Assembly: GCA_963717155.1 (NCBI GenBank)
Contig: OY970326.1
Span: forward strand, 1,550,001-1,614,000
Reading direction: 5' to 3'
Source of the DNA: G963717155 sp963717155
GTDB taxonomy: Bacteria; Actinomycetota; Thermoleophilia; Gaiellales; JALYLC01
DNA length: 64,000 nucleotides
Made by a program: the position numbers and the translations under genes. Numbering within the stretch: the first letter of the stretch is position 1; each line of letters opens with the position of its first letter. Shown in pieces: positions 53,516-61,535 of the stretch. The notes beneath the pieces were generated by a model. That model saw nothing but the letters and a program-made list of their open reading frames with translations. It was not told the DNA's origin and did not search any database.

Positions 53516-54285
53516 CTACGGGCCGAAGCCGGAGGTCGCGAGCGCGTCCGAGAGGCGGTCCCCGATGATCGCGATCGTCAGCGGCAGCGATACCGACACG
53601 GCGAAGAGGCCGGCCAGGATCTTGACCGAGAACTGGGCGGCGAACGGGTTCAGCGACGGCACGAGCCGGGCGAGGAACGCGAAGCCGACGTCGACCAGGA
53701 GAAGCGTCCCGAGCACGGGTGCGGCGATCTGCAGCGCGATCGGCACGACCATGCGCCATCTGGTGCTCGACGAGCGCGGTCAGTCGCGCCGATCTGCGGC
53801 GATCTGGTCGATCGGGATCGCGGTGAACGACCGAACGATTCCCGCGATCATCATCTCGGCCGCACCGGTCGCGAGGAAGGTCATCGTCGCGACCAGCGAG
53901 TAGACCTGGGCGAGCGCGGTCGACTGGGTGTTCAGCGTCGGGTTGATCACCTGCGCGAGCGAGAAGCCGATCGAGAGGTCGACGATCGACCCGGCCATCT
54001 CGACGGCGGCGAAGACCGCGGCGACGCCGAATGCGAGCGCGCTCCCGATCACGAGCTGCTCCAGGAGCTGCGGGCCGAAGGCCACCGGATCGAGCTTCAC
54101 GCCGCTGTGCTCGACGGTGGGCATGCGCGAGGAGCGAGGCCGCAACGGCGATACCGAGCCGGAGGCGCACGGGCACGGTGCGCGAGGAGAAGACGGGCGC
54201 CAGCACGAAGAGGCCCCCGACGCGCGCGAGCACGAGGAAGAACGTCGCGATCTGGTCTCCCGCGAACGACGTCGAGCGGCGACAC
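53516..54285 (-). CDS. fliR: Flagellar export apparatus protein FliR, frameshifted
   Basis: Starts GTG 54285 just after the fliQ stop. Family sequence runs through four breaks: IATFFLVLARVGGLFVLAPVFSSRTVPVRLRLG; MPTVEHSGVKLDPVAFGPQLLEQLVIGSALAFG; then TALVEHQM; then VVPIALQIAAPVLGTLLLVDVGFAFLARLVPSLNPFA and the end at 53516. Breaks are near 54266 (+1), 54128 (+1), 53790 (-1) and 53757 (+1). FliR (about 257 residues) is a core subunit of the FliPQR export channel. The next gene, flhB, has its own promoter. Confidence 0.88.
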
Positions 54286-54286
54286 G

Positions 54287-54560
54287 TCAGCCCGCAGTCA
54301 TGGCCGGGATCTGCTTGTAGACCTCGATCGGTGAACGCGAGCATCGTGTCGAGCATCCACGGCCCGAGCAGCACCATCGTGAGCCCGACCGCGAAGACCT
54401 TGGGGATGAACGTCAGCGTCATCTCCTGGATCTGCGTCACCGCCTGCAGCACGGACACGAGCAGGCCGACGCCGAGCGAGACGGCAAGCGTCGGTACGGC
54501 GAGCTCCAGCGCGACGGTGATCGTCCGCCCCATCAGGGTCTGCAGAAATGCCTGCGTCAC
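54287..54560 (-). CDS. fliQ: Flagellar export apparatus protein FliQ, frameshifted near the 3' end
   Basis: GTG 54560 overlaps the fliP stop (GTGA). Two-helix protein of normal length (~90 residues): QAFLQTLMGRTITVALELAVPTLAVSLGVGLLVSVLQAVTQIQE then the second helix and GPWMLDTMLAFT. After ...LAFT the frame needs one base removed near 54328 to give IEVYKQIPAMTAG and a TGA at 54287. Subunit of the FliPQR channel. Confidence 0.88.
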
Positions 54561-55336
54561 GTGTGGAATCCCGCGACGAGGCTCTGCGTGAGGAGCGCCC
54601 AGCCGTCGACGAGCACGAACAGCAGGATCTTGAACGGCAGCGAGATCAGGACGGGCGGCAGCATCATCATGCCCATCGACATGAGCGTCGACGAGATCAC
54701 GAGGTCGATGATCAGGAACGGGATGTAGACGAGGAACCCGATCTCGAAGGCCGTTTTCAGCTCCGAGATCATGAACGCGGGCACGAGCGTCGTGAGCGAG
54801 ACCTTGTCGCGCGAGGCGGGCGGCTTCTGGTGTGCAGAGCTTGATGAACAGCGCCAGATCGGACGCCCGCGTCTGCTTGAGCATGAAGCGCTTGATCGGG
54901 AATCTCGGCCCTCAGCAGGGCCTGCTTCGCCTCGATCTTGTGCGCGAGGTAGGGCTGCAGCGCCTGGTGGTTCACCTGCCGGAGCGTCGGTGCCATCACG
55001 AACAGCGAGAGGAAGAGCGCGAACCCGACGAGCACCTGGTTCGGCGGCATGTTCTGCGTGCCGAGCGCGTTGCGGACGAAGCTCAGGACGATCAGGATCC
55101 GCGTGAACCCGGTCATCATCACGAGGATCGACGGAGCGACCGTGAGCAGCGTCAGGAGCCCGAGGATCGTGAGCGTCGTGCCCGGGTTGTTCGTGCTGTT
55201 CCCGACCTTCAGCGAGACGTTCGGCAGGCCGGTGGAGTCGGCGCGTTCCGGCGGCGAGAGCCGCCGCGGGGGCCGCCAGCGCAGCCACGAGGCCGAGGGG
55301 CAGTGCGCGCGTGAGTATGCGGAAGACGGACGGCAT
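54557..55336 (-). CDS. fliP: Flagellar export apparatus protein FliP, frameshifted
   Basis: Signal-type N-terminus from ATG 55336 (SVFRILTRALPLGLVAALAAPAAALAA; ATG 55369 also possible). The FliP core in the next frame: LTILGLLTLLTVAPSILVMMTGFTRILIVLSFVRNALGTQNMPPNQVLVGFALFLSLFVM. Then IKRFMLKQTRASDLALFIKLC and finally PAFMISELKTAFEIGFLVYIPFLIIDLVISSTLMSMGMMMLPP to 54557. Breaks are near 55253, in the GGG run at 54898-54900, and near 54829, all consistent with one extra base. FliP forms the export channel with FliQ and FliR. Confidence 0.9.
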   Translation of the reverse strand: MPSVFRILTRALPLGLVAALAAPAAALAAGTRRLHRPAERLAEGREQHEQPGHDAHDPRAPDAAHGRSVDPRDDDRVHADPDRPELRPQRARHAEHAAEPGARRVRALPLAVRDGTDAPAGEPPGAAALPRAQDRGEAGPAEGRDSRSSASCSSRRGRPIWRCSSSSAHQKPPASRDKVSLTTLVPAFMISELKTAFEIGFLVYIPFLIIDLVISSTLMSMGMMMLPPVLISLPFKILLFVLVDGWALLTQSLVAGFHT

Positions 55337-55402
55337 GCCGAGGGTGATGGCACCGTCCGTGATGCCCATTCGCGCGCCGGCGTCGTACCGGCTTCAAATG
55401 GG

Positions 55403-55430
55403 GTATCGGCTTGTTTCAAGGCGGGCTTGA
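55403..55430 (-). promoter_or_regulatory. Sigma-28-like flagellar promoter of fliP
   Basis: Minus strand: TCAAG (55430-55426), 15-nt spacer, GCCGATAC (55410-55403). About 35-70 nt upstream of the two possible fliP starts. It lies between fliP and the repeat cluster. Confidence 0.73.
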
Positions 55431-55508
55431 ACGGAGCGGGGCGCCGCGTCCGCGGCGCACTGAGTGTCGACCCTCGATGCGCAGCGAGGCGCAGACGCGG
55501 GCGACCCT

Positions 55509-55650
55509 CGGCAAAGGCGCAGGTCGGGAACGTGGTTCTCGGAACCTCGCGGCGGTCGCGTAAGGCGCTGCGCGGACGTATCCGATCCGTCGAAATGGTG
55601 TTCGCGGTTAGACCGCGAACGCAATCGGGCGAAGATCACAGGTTGAGACG
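55509..55650 (+). repeat. Dispersed intergenic repeat, copy R2
   Basis: Shares with R1, in the same order and orientation, GGCGCAGGT-type sequence (from 55514), GTGGTTCTCGGAACCTCGC and CGGTCGCGTAAGGCGC, then the GATCCGTCG block near 55584. The right part up to 55650 is more diverged. No open reading frame here is convincing. Confidence 0.7.
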
Positions 55651-55699
55651 AGCGCCTTATGGTTGCAGGTGGCGCGGGTTCGAAGGAATCCTGGTTGCG

Positions 55700-55865
55700 C
55701 TCGAAGGGTTCGGACCCTCGACCTGTGGATCTTGGTCGACTATTTCGTTCACCGGCCTATCCGCGATCACGGTTGCGACGGGACGAATACGTCTTCGCAG
55801 CGCCTTACGCGACCGTCACGCGGTTCCGAGAACCACACTCTTGACCTGCGTCTTTTCGGAGGCTG
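55700..55865 (-). repeat. Dispersed intergenic repeat, copy R3 (inverted, with a tRNA-like end)
   Basis: The minus strand matches R1 over about 165 bp (GTTCTCGGAACC, GGTCGCGTAAGGCGCTGCG, TCGCAACCGTGATCGCGG, then AGATCCACAGGTCGAGGGTC). Its far end holds AGGGTTCGGACCCT (55704-55717), a T-arm-like hairpin. R2 and R3 face each other across about 50 bp. Confidence 0.72.
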
Positions 55866-55877
55866 GCATGCGGCTCA

Positions 55878-55930
55878 TGTTCGTCGCGGTCTCGCCGCGA
55901 TCACGGTTGCGACGGATCGACAACGTCTGG
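55878..55930 (-). repeat. Dispersed intergenic repeat, partial copy R4
   Basis: Carries only the GATCGCGG/CAACCGTGATCGC core of R1 and R3 (plus-strand GCGATCACGGTTGCGACGGA near 55897-55916) and ends shortly before the plus-strand gene at 55959. Confidence 0.6.
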
Positions 55931-55958
55931 TCTGCGGGTAGAGTCGCCGAGATGACCC

Positions 55959-56828
55959 GTGTCTGAAGCCGACGACGCCTCCCAGCTTGCCGAGGACGTC
56001 CGCTCGGCGCTCGAGGAGTACGCCAGCGTGTATCGCGAGGCCGTGAGGATCGCGGCCGATGGCGCGCTCGGCGACGAGGTCGCCGATCTGGCGAGTGCGT
56101 GCTGGGACGGTGCCGTCGCGCTGCGGCTCGTCGAGGCCGACGAGGTCGGCTTCACGAGGGGCGCACCGGTCGCCGCGGGTCAGCTCGTGCGCGAGCTGTA
56201 CGAGTCGCTGGTCGTACTCTCGGGCATCGAGCGCGTCGCGGATCTCCTGTCCCTGCCGGTCGCCACGTGCGCGAACGGTGAGACGCTCGCTCCGCTCGTG
56301 CGCGCCGGCGGTGAGCTTTCCGGCTGGATCGCGGCGAGCACGCTGACGCCGTTCGCGACGCCGGACCTGCCTCGCTCGCTGGTGCGTCCCAACCCGAACG
56401 ACACCTCGCCGCTCGCGATCTACTCGCCGGCGCGACAGCAGCTTGCCGCGAATGCCGACCGCGACTCGCTCGGCGAGGCAGATCGCCCGGATCTGAACCA
56501 GGTGTTCGCCGACCGTCTCGGCGAGGCGCTCGGCGTGTATCGCGAGGCCGTGGCTCGGGCACGGGCAGCCCCGTCAGGCGACGCTGCGCTCGAGGCGCTG
56601 CGCGCCTGGCTGACGGCCGCGGCGCGGCGTGCTGCCCCGACGTTGATCGGGTTCGCGCGACTCGCCGACCGACGCGAGGGCGAGCTCCACCTGCCACCTG
56701 CGAGCGTGGCGCGTGCCCGCTTGCTCGCGGACGGGTTCGTGACGCTCGCGGCGGCGCAGACGAGCGAGGACCTCGCAACGCTGCCGTACCCCGACCCGTC
56801 GGAGGTCGGTGCGATCAGCGCGTCGTGA
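55959..56828 (+). CDS. Hypothetical protein, antisense to the flagellar operon direction
   Basis: 289 residues from GTG 55959. Helical, Ala/Leu/Asp-rich (LAEDVRSALEEYASVYREAVRIAADGALG), with a repeated theme YREAV in both halves (residues ~27 and ~192), so the protein may be an internal duplication. No known domain, signal or membrane segment. Its 3' end overlaps the fliO stop by 14 nt. It is the only plus-strand gene inside the 45-64 kb flagellar region and, with the repeats, separates fliO from fliP. Confidence 0.6.
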   Translation: MSEADDASQLAEDVRSALEEYASVYREAVRIAADGALGDEVADLASACWDGAVALRLVEADEVGFTRGAPVAAGQLVRELYESLVVLSGIERVADLLSLPVATCANGETLAPLVRAGGELSGWIAASTLTPFATPDLPRSLVRPNPNDTSPLAIYSPARQQLAANADRDSLGEADRPDLNQVFADRLGEALGVYREAVARARAAPSGDAALEALRAWLTAAARRAAPTLIGFARLADRREGELHLPPASVARARLLADGFVTLAAAQTSEDLATLPYPDPSEVGAISAS

Positions 56829-57378
56829 GCGCACGCACGCGGTCGAGCAGTCCGACGGTCGGCGGCCGCCGTCGCACCGGCACGCTCACCCCGGCGCGGA
56901 CGAGCGCGTCCGCGAACGCGGGATTCAACTGCTCTTCCTCGGAGGCCACGGCGCCGAGCGCCACCGCCTCGTCCTCGGAGAAGTTGCGGAGCGGCGTGAT
57001 GCCGCCCTCCCCCGCTCCGACGAGGATCACCTCGTCGCCGACGCGAACCATGTGCAGCTGCCGGTTCGGGCCGAGCGGCGTCGTCGAGAGCACCTCGACG
57101 AGGTCGCCATCGCGCCCGCGGCCCCGGGGCACGAACCCGTTCTTGCGGGCCGCGTTCGTCTTGAGCAGCTTCGCGATGATCAGGATCACGCCGATCACGA
57201 TCACGAAGCCGACCACCCCGCGCAGGAGCCCACCACCGACGTCGAGCCCCACCTGCGGCGTCCCGTCACCCGAGGGCTTCGTGTTCGCGAGGTCCTTGAA
57301 CTGCTTGTTCGTCAGCGCGAGCGCGCTCGCCGGCAGCGTGAGCAGCAGCGCAAGTGCGATCGGCAGCGCGCGTCGCAC
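56815..57378 (-). CDS. fliO: Flagellar biosynthesis protein FliO
   Basis: 187 residues from GTG 57378. Signal-like N-terminus (ALPIALALLLTLPASALA), one membrane helix (LLRGVVGFVIVIGVILIIAKLLK), then the FliO cytoplasmic domain with VEVLSTTPLGPNRQLHMVRVGDEVILVG. The order fliL-fliN-fliO-fliP is conserved widely. FliO assists FliP ring formation. It is followed by the insert of repeats and a plus-strand gene rather than directly by fliP. Confidence 0.88.
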   Translation of the reverse strand: MRRALPIALALLLTLPASALALTNKQFKDLANTKPSGDGTPQVGLDVGGGLLRGVVGFVIVIGVILIIAKLLKTNAARKNGFVPRGRGRDGDLVEVLSTTPLGPNRQLHMVRVGDEVILVGAGEGGITPLRNFSEDEAVALGAVASEEEQLNPAFADALVRAGVSVPVRRRPPTVGLLDRVRALTTR

Positions 57379-57383
57379 GCCGA

Positions 57384-57931
57384 CTAGCGCCCCATCCCGC
57401 TGATGCGCTCCTCCGGAGTGACGACCTCGGTCACTCGAATGCCGAAGTCCTCGTCGATCACGACGACCTCGCCGCGCGCCAGGCGCTTGCCGTTGACCAG
57501 CACGTCGACCGGCTCGCCCGCATGGCGGTCGAGCTGCAGGATCGATCCCTGACCGAGTGCCAGGAGCTCGCGAATCGTCAGCGACGTGCGGCCGAGCTCG
57601 ACGGAGATCGACAGCGGCACCTCGAGCAGCAGCCCGATGTCGGTGTCGGCGGACGGATCGTCGTCGAGCGGGACGAGCGGCTCGAGCTCGATGTCCTCGA
57701 TCACGGGCTGGGTCGGTTGCCGAGAGGTCGGAGCCTGCTCGAGCAGCAGCTCCTCGATCGCCGCCTGGTCGAGCCCGTCGGCGAGCTCGCTCAGCTCCGC
57801 CTCGACGGGCGTCTCGAGATCGGCCTCGACCTCCTGGACATCCTCGACGTCGACGACCTGCTGCACTCCTCGACGTCCTCGACGGTCTCGTCGTCGACGA
57901 TCTCCGGCTCGCTCTGCGCGTCGTCGGTCAC
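57384..57931 (-). CDS. fliN: Flagellar motor switch protein FliN, frameshifted near the 5' end
   Basis: GTG 57931 overlaps the fliL stop. The N-terminal acidic tract (DDAQSEPEIVDDETVEDVEE) and the remainder (VQQVVDVEDVQEVEADLETP) are joined by one missing base near 57864. The C-terminal SpoA/FliN domain is complete: LLEVPLSISVELGRTSLTIRELLALGQGSILQLDRHAGEPVDVLVNGKRLARGEVVVIDEDFGIRVTEV. The N-terminal half contains extra acidic helices. FliM is not in the window. FliN forms the C-ring rim and binds export substrates. Confidence 0.9.
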
Positions 57932-58431
57932 TGGATCGCAAACCCCGTGAAGTAGACGTCGAGCGCGACGGTGTTCGTCTTGCTCGAGACGTCGTGCATG
58001 ATCTCCTGCTTGAGCTTGGCCTTGCCGCCGAGCGAGGCGAGCTGCTTGGCGCTGTAGGCCGACGCGTCCGCGATCACGATGTCCCTGATCTGGGCCTGGT
58101 CATCGAGCGTCGGGTCGGTGTCCGTGGCCCCGGTCGCCGGCGGAAGCAGCTTCGTGGCCTTGTCGACCTTGAGGCTGACGTCGAACTTCGCGAAGTGCGC
58201 GAGCCCCTCGAGGTTGACGACGAAGTCGTCGCCGAGCGGCACGATGGGCCCGTCGAGGCGCTCCTTCAGGCGCAGCTTCATGGCAAGCCGCTGCTTCTTC
58301 AGCATCGCGTCCTGTGCCTTCACCGGCGACGCGGTCTTGCCGCCCGCCAGGAACATCGTGTACCCGAAATACCCGCCGGCGCCGAGGATCGGCAGCAGCG
58401 CGAGCAGTGGGATGAGAATCTTCTTCGGCAC
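57928..58431 (-). CDS. fliL: Flagellar basal body-associated protein FliL
   Basis: 167 residues from GTG 58431. One N-terminal membrane helix (ILIPLLALLPILGAGGYFGYTMFLA) and the periplasmic-type FliL domain (GPIVPLGDDFVVNLEGLAHFAKFDVSLKV, then IRDIVIADASAYSAKQLASLGG). FliL surrounds the stator and modulates torque. The start is only ~14 nt from the -10 box of its promoter, so the mRNA is nearly leaderless. Confidence 0.9.
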   Translation of the reverse strand: MPKKILIPLLALLPILGAGGYFGYTMFLAGGKTASPVKAQDAMLKKQRLAMKLRLKERLDGPIVPLGDDFVVNLEGLAHFAKFDVSLKVDKATKLLPPATGATDTDPTLDDQAQIRDIVIADASAYSAKQLASLGGKAKLKQEIMHDVSSKTNTVALDVYFTGFAIQ

Positions 58432-58448
58432 AGGCGTCTCGAATCGCG

Positions 58449-58476
58449 ATATCGGCAGAGCGGGCGGGAGACTTGA
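58449..58476 (-). promoter_or_regulatory. Sigma-28-like flagellar promoter of fliL
   Basis: Minus strand: TCAAG (58476-58472), 15-nt spacer, GCCGATAT (58456-58449), in the 49-nt gap between motB and fliL. Probably drives fliL-fliN-fliO. Confidence 0.75.
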
Positions 58477-58480
58477 CGCG

Positions 58481-59386
58481 CTAGGGCGTCGCGGCGCTGA
58501 TCGCGCCGGTTCCGATCGGGTCGCCGAGCGGTCCGGCCGCGGCCGTTCCGGTGCCGAACTGGTTCCGGAGGATCACGATCTCGACCCGGCGGTTGCGAGG
58601 ATTTCCCGTGGTCGAGCTGTTCGGCGAGAGCGGATACCGGCTCCCGTACGCCACGGGAACCGCATCGTGGCGATCGCCGATCGTGAACCCGTGGTCGCCG
58701 AGGAAGTGCAGGACGGTGTCCGCGCGAGCGAAGCTGAGGCCCTCGTTCCCGAAGAAGCACGAGCACGGCAGCGTGTCCGTGTACCCCTCGACGCGTACCG
58801 CGTTCGGAAGCGGCTGGATCGCCTGGGCGATCGAGGTGAGCAGCGGATACCCCTCGGGTCGCAGCACGTACTTGCCGAGCCCGAAGAGGACGTCGTCGGT
58901 GATCAACCGGATCACGAGGCCGCGGCGCGGATCGAGGATCGTCTTCGCCTTCCCCTCGAGGTGCGCCGCGCGGATCGCGCGGTCGACCTTCGCCTTGGCG
59001 GCATCGAGCTGCTGCTCCTGTTTCAGCTGGGCCTGACGCGCCGCCGCGGCGCTCTGCTTGGCGACGCTCTGGGCGGTCTGCTGGGCGACGGGTGCGGGCG
59101 CGAACGCCTCCGGGACGGGCGTGTCCTTGCCCGTCAGGTCGGACTGCGCCTGCGTCTGGCTCGACGAGACGGCTCCGTGGTCGAGGATGCTCGTGCCACC
59201 CGTGAGGATCGCGCCCGAGAACGACTGCTTGAGCGTCGTTCGCAGCGCCTCGAACTTCGTCTTGTTCACCATCGACATGGCGTAGAGCACCATGAACAGC
59301 GCCATCAGCAGCGTGATCATGTCCGCGTAGGTCAGGAGCCAGCGCTCGTCCGGATGCTCGGCGTGGTGCTGCTTCTTCCGCGCCAT
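58481..59386 (-). CDS. motB: Flagellar stator protein MotB
   Basis: 301 residues from ATG 59386. The N-terminal anchor holds the proton-binding Asp22 (LLTYADMITLLMALFMVLYAM). A linker with Gln/Ala-rich coiled coil follows, then the OmpA-like peptidoglycan-binding domain (VRVEGYTDTLPCSCFFGNEGLSFARA, then NRRVEIVI). Two unusual Cys are in the SCFF stretch. Start overlaps the motA stop by 1 nt. Couples ion flow to rotation. Confidence 0.93.
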   Translation of the reverse strand: MARKKQHHAEHPDERWLLTYADMITLLMALFMVLYAMSMVNKTKFEALRTTLKQSFSGAILTGGTSILDHGAVSSSQTQAQSDLTGKDTPVPEAFAPAPVAQQTAQSVAKQSAAAARQAQLKQEQQLDAAKAKVDRAIRAAHLEGKAKTILDPRRGLVIRLITDDVLFGLGKYVLRPEGYPLLTSIAQAIQPLPNAVRVEGYTDTLPCSCFFGNEGLSFARADTVLHFLGDHGFTIGDRHDAVPVAYGSRYPLSPNSSTTGNPRNRRVEIVILRNQFGTGTAAAGPLGDPIGTGAISAATP

Positions 59387-60201
59387 CAGGCCGCCTGGCG
59401 AAGCTCTTCGACGTCCGGCTCGCCCTGCTCACCCGAGAGGATGGCGCGCTCGGACGGGTCGAGGAACGTCCGGAGCTTCTCCTCGACGACGCGCGGGTTG
59501 TCGCCCGCCTGGATCGAGATCACGCCCTCGATGAGCATGGTGCGGGCGTGCACCTCGTCGTGCGAGATCCGCTTCAGCTTGTTGCCGATCGGCAGGAACA
59601 CGAGGTTCGCAGACGAGACGCCGTAGAAGGTCGCGATGAACGCGCTCGAGATCGCCGGCCCGAGCGTTCCCGGATCGGAGAGGTTCTCGAGCACGTGCAC
59701 CAGGCCCATGACGGTGCCGATGATGCCGAGGGTCGGCGCGAAGCCGCCCATCGTCTGGTACAGGCCGCCCTGCCGGCTGTGGCGGGCCTCCATGGCATCC
59801 AGGTCCGACTCGAGGATGTCCTTGACGAGCTCGGGGTCGGTTCCGTCGACGACCAGCGAGATCCCCTTCCGCAGAAAGGGATCGGTCAGCGTTTGCGTCT
59901 CCTCCTCGAGCGAGAGCAGTCCCTCGCGCCGCGCCTTCTCGGCCATGCCGACGATCGTCCTGATCGCCGCGACCTTGTCGATCATCGCGCCCTTGTACTT
60001 CATGGACACGAGGAAGAGCTTGGGCATCTGCAGGAACGCCTTCAGTCCCGACGACGCGATCATCGCGCCCGCGGTGCCGCCGAACACGATCAGGAAGGCG
60101 CTCGGCGCGATGAAGGCAAGCGGGTTGCCGCCTTCCAGGATGACGCCGACGAGCAGGGCTGCGCCGGCGATGCCAATGCCGATGAGAGTAGCTGGATCCA
60201 T
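59386..60201 (-). CDS. motA: Flagellar stator protein MotA
   Basis: 271 residues from ATG 60201; in-frame upstream codons are not conserved. Four membrane helices with family patterns (ATLIGIGIAGAALLVGVIL, IVFGGTAGAMIAS) and the cytoplasmic loop (RREGLLSLEEETQTLTDPFLRKGISLVVDGTDPELVKDIL). Conserved Pro in the GGFAPTLGIIGTVMGLVHVLENLSDP segment. Partner of MotB. An imperfect hairpin lies between flbD and this start. Confidence 0.93.
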   Translation of the reverse strand: MDPATLIGIGIAGAALLVGVILEGGNPLAFIAPSAFLIVFGGTAGAMIASSGLKAFLQMPKLFLVSMKYKGAMIDKVAAIRTIVGMAEKARREGLLSLEEETQTLTDPFLRKGISLVVDGTDPELVKDILESDLDAMEARHSRQGGLYQTMGGFAPTLGIIGTVMGLVHVLENLSDPGTLGPAISSAFIATFYGVSSANLVFLPIGNKLKRISHDEVHARTMLIEGVISIQAGDNPRVVEEKLRTFLDPSERAILSGEQGEPDVEELRQAA

Positions 60202-60212
60202 AAACGTCTCTA

Positions 60213-60244
60213 CCGTGGGCACCCCCCATCCGGGGGCGCCACGG
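60213..60244. other. Intercistronic hairpin between flbD and motA
   Basis: CCGTGGCGCCCCC pairs with GGGGGGTGCCCACGG on the minus strand with a 4-nt loop and small mismatches. No T-tract. Likely affects mRNA processing or stability between flbD and motA. Confidence 0.5.
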
Positions 60245-60255
60245 CGTATCTATCG

Positions 60256-60465
60256 TCAGCCGCGTTCGATGACGCGAGGGCCAGATTGCATCCGACGACG
60301 GAACTCCACGATGAGCGCGACGATCTCCGCCGGCGTCTCGCGCACGATCAGTTTCTTGCCCGTTGTCAACGTGAGCACGGTGTCAGGCGTCGCCTCCACC
60401 GTCTCGATGAGGTCGTCGTTGACGAGCAGGGGACGCTCTTCGCGTCCGTGGTGCACCTCGATCAT
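60256..60465 (-). CDS. flbD: Flagellar FlbD family protein
   Basis: 69 residues from ATG 60465 with an excellent GGAGGGAGATC site upstream. Typical FlbD: MIEVHHGREERPLLVNDDLIETVEATPDTVLTLTTGKKLIVRET. Small protein always encoded between flgE and motA in Gram-positive flagellar operons; its molecular role is unknown. This is not the Caulobacter response regulator of the same name. Confidence 0.9.
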   Translation of the reverse strand: MIEVHHGREERPLLVNDDLIETVEATPDTVLTLTTGKKLIVRETPAEIVALIVEFRRRMQSGPRVIERG

Positions 60466-60485
60466 GTGATCTCCCTCCGCAGTGC

Positions 60486-60521
60486 GGGACCGGGCGCGCA
60501 CTCGTTCGCGCGCCCGGCCCC
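60486..60521. other. Intercistronic hairpin between flgE and flbD
   Basis: GGGACCGGGCGCGC (60486-60499) pairs with GCGCGCCCGGCCCC (60508-60521) with an 8-nt loop. Very stable. It lies between the flgE stop and the flbD ribosome binding site. Confidence 0.55.
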
Positions 60522-60541
60522 GCCTCCTCCGGCTACTGGAG

Positions 60542-61444
60542 CTACGAGCGCTTCAGGTTGACGAGCTCTTCGAGCATGGAGTCCGAGGTCGTGATCGTCC
60601 GCGCGTTGGCCTGGAAGCCGCGCTGCGCGGTGATCATCGAGGTGAACTCCTGCGCGAGGTCGACGTTCGACATCTCGAGCGTGCCCGACTGGACTCCGCC
60701 GCGGCCGTTCGCGCCGGGACCGCCCCAGCTCGCGGTGCCCGCGGTCGGGGTAGCGCCGTTGTTCTGGTTGGTCGGATCGAACACGCCCGAGTTCGGCGAG
60801 ACGCCGTACAGGTTGTCCGAGAGGCGCGTCAGGCCGCCCGGGTTCGGGAACTTGGCGATCGCGATCTGGCCGGCGATCTGCTGGCCCGCCGCGTTGGTGT
60901 AGGTGACGACGCCGTCGGCGCCGATCGCGACCGACTGCGCGTCGACCGGGATGTTGATCGCACCGAGGTCGGCGTTGAACGTCGGGGGCGGTCCGGCCGC
61001 GGCCATGCTCGAGCCGAGGACGTACTCACCGCCCTGGGTGACGAGGTCGCCGTTCACGTCGACCGTGAAGTTGCCGGCGCGGGTGAACTCGGTGTCGGTC
61101 GGCGCACCGCCGGCCGGCTTGGTCTGGGAGACGACGAAGTAGCCGTCGCCCTGGATCGCCAGGTCGTTCCACTGGCCCGTCGTCTGCAGCGAGCCCTGCG
61201 TGAGCAGGCTCTGGATGCCCTGCAGCGCGACGCCGAGCCCGACCTGGGTCGGGTTGATGCCGCCGAGGCCGCCGGCCTGCGGGCCGGAGGCGCCGCGGAC
61301 GGTCTGGCTCAGCATCGATGCGAACGACGCCCGCTCGGACTTGTAGCCGACGGTGTTGACGTTCGCGATGTTGTTCGCGGTCACGTCCATCATGACCTGG
61401 TGGTTCTTGAGTCCGCCGATGGCGGTGAACAGGCTGCGAATCAC
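60542..61444 (-). CDS. flgE: Flagellar hook protein FlgE (FlgE/F/G family)
   Basis: 300 residues from GTG 61444 (the open frame back to 61471 is not conserved; GGAGACAAGAGAA precedes the GTG). N-terminal rod-hook signature ANNIANVNTVGYKSERASF and C-terminal LAQEFTSMITAQRGFQANARTITTSDSMLEELVNLKR. The centre has AIQGDGYFVV and TRAGNFTVDVNGDLVT. Context (flgD, fliK, flbD) supports hook FlgE. It is shorter than most hooks (about 400 residues), with a small D1/D2 insert; FlgG is the alternative identity. Confidence 0.85.
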   Translation of the reverse strand: MIRSLFTAIGGLKNHQVMMDVTANNIANVNTVGYKSERASFASMLSQTVRGASGPQAGGLGGINPTQVGLGVALQGIQSLLTQGSLQTTGQWNDLAIQGDGYFVVSQTKPAGGAPTDTEFTRAGNFTVDVNGDLVTQGGEYVLGSSMAAAGPPPTFNADLGAINIPVDAQSVAIGADGVVTYTNAAGQQIAGQIAIAKFPNPGGLTRLSDNLYGVSPNSGVFDPTNQNNGATPTAGTASWGGPGANGRGGVQSGTLEMSNVDLAQEFTSMITAQRGFQANARTITTSDSMLEELVNLKRS

Positions 61445-61461
61445 GGTTCTCTTGTCTCCAT

Positions 61462-61484
61462 GACCGGGCACGTCGGGCCCGGTC
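61462..61484. other. Hairpin upstream of flgE
   Basis: GACCGGGC (61462-61469) and GCCCGGTC (61477-61484), a perfect 8-bp stem with a 7-nt loop, lies about 10 nt upstream of the flgE ribosome binding region and could influence its translation. Confidence 0.5.
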
Positions 61485-61535
61485 GCTCGTGCGGCCTCCT
61501 CTGGAGGTCCGGCCGCGTCTGGAGCGACGAGTCGC

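Noticed and set aside
55690..55770. A tRNA gene suggested by AGGGTTCGGACCCT
   Set aside because: Only a T-arm-like hairpin is present; no acceptor stem, D-arm or anticodon arm can be folded around it, and the segment is part of the dispersed repeat.
60222..60262. Another flagellar promoter upstream of motA (GACGATAG)
   Set aside because: The -10 is only partly matched and no TCAAG-like -35 lies 15 nt upstream; motA is probably read through from flgE-flbD.
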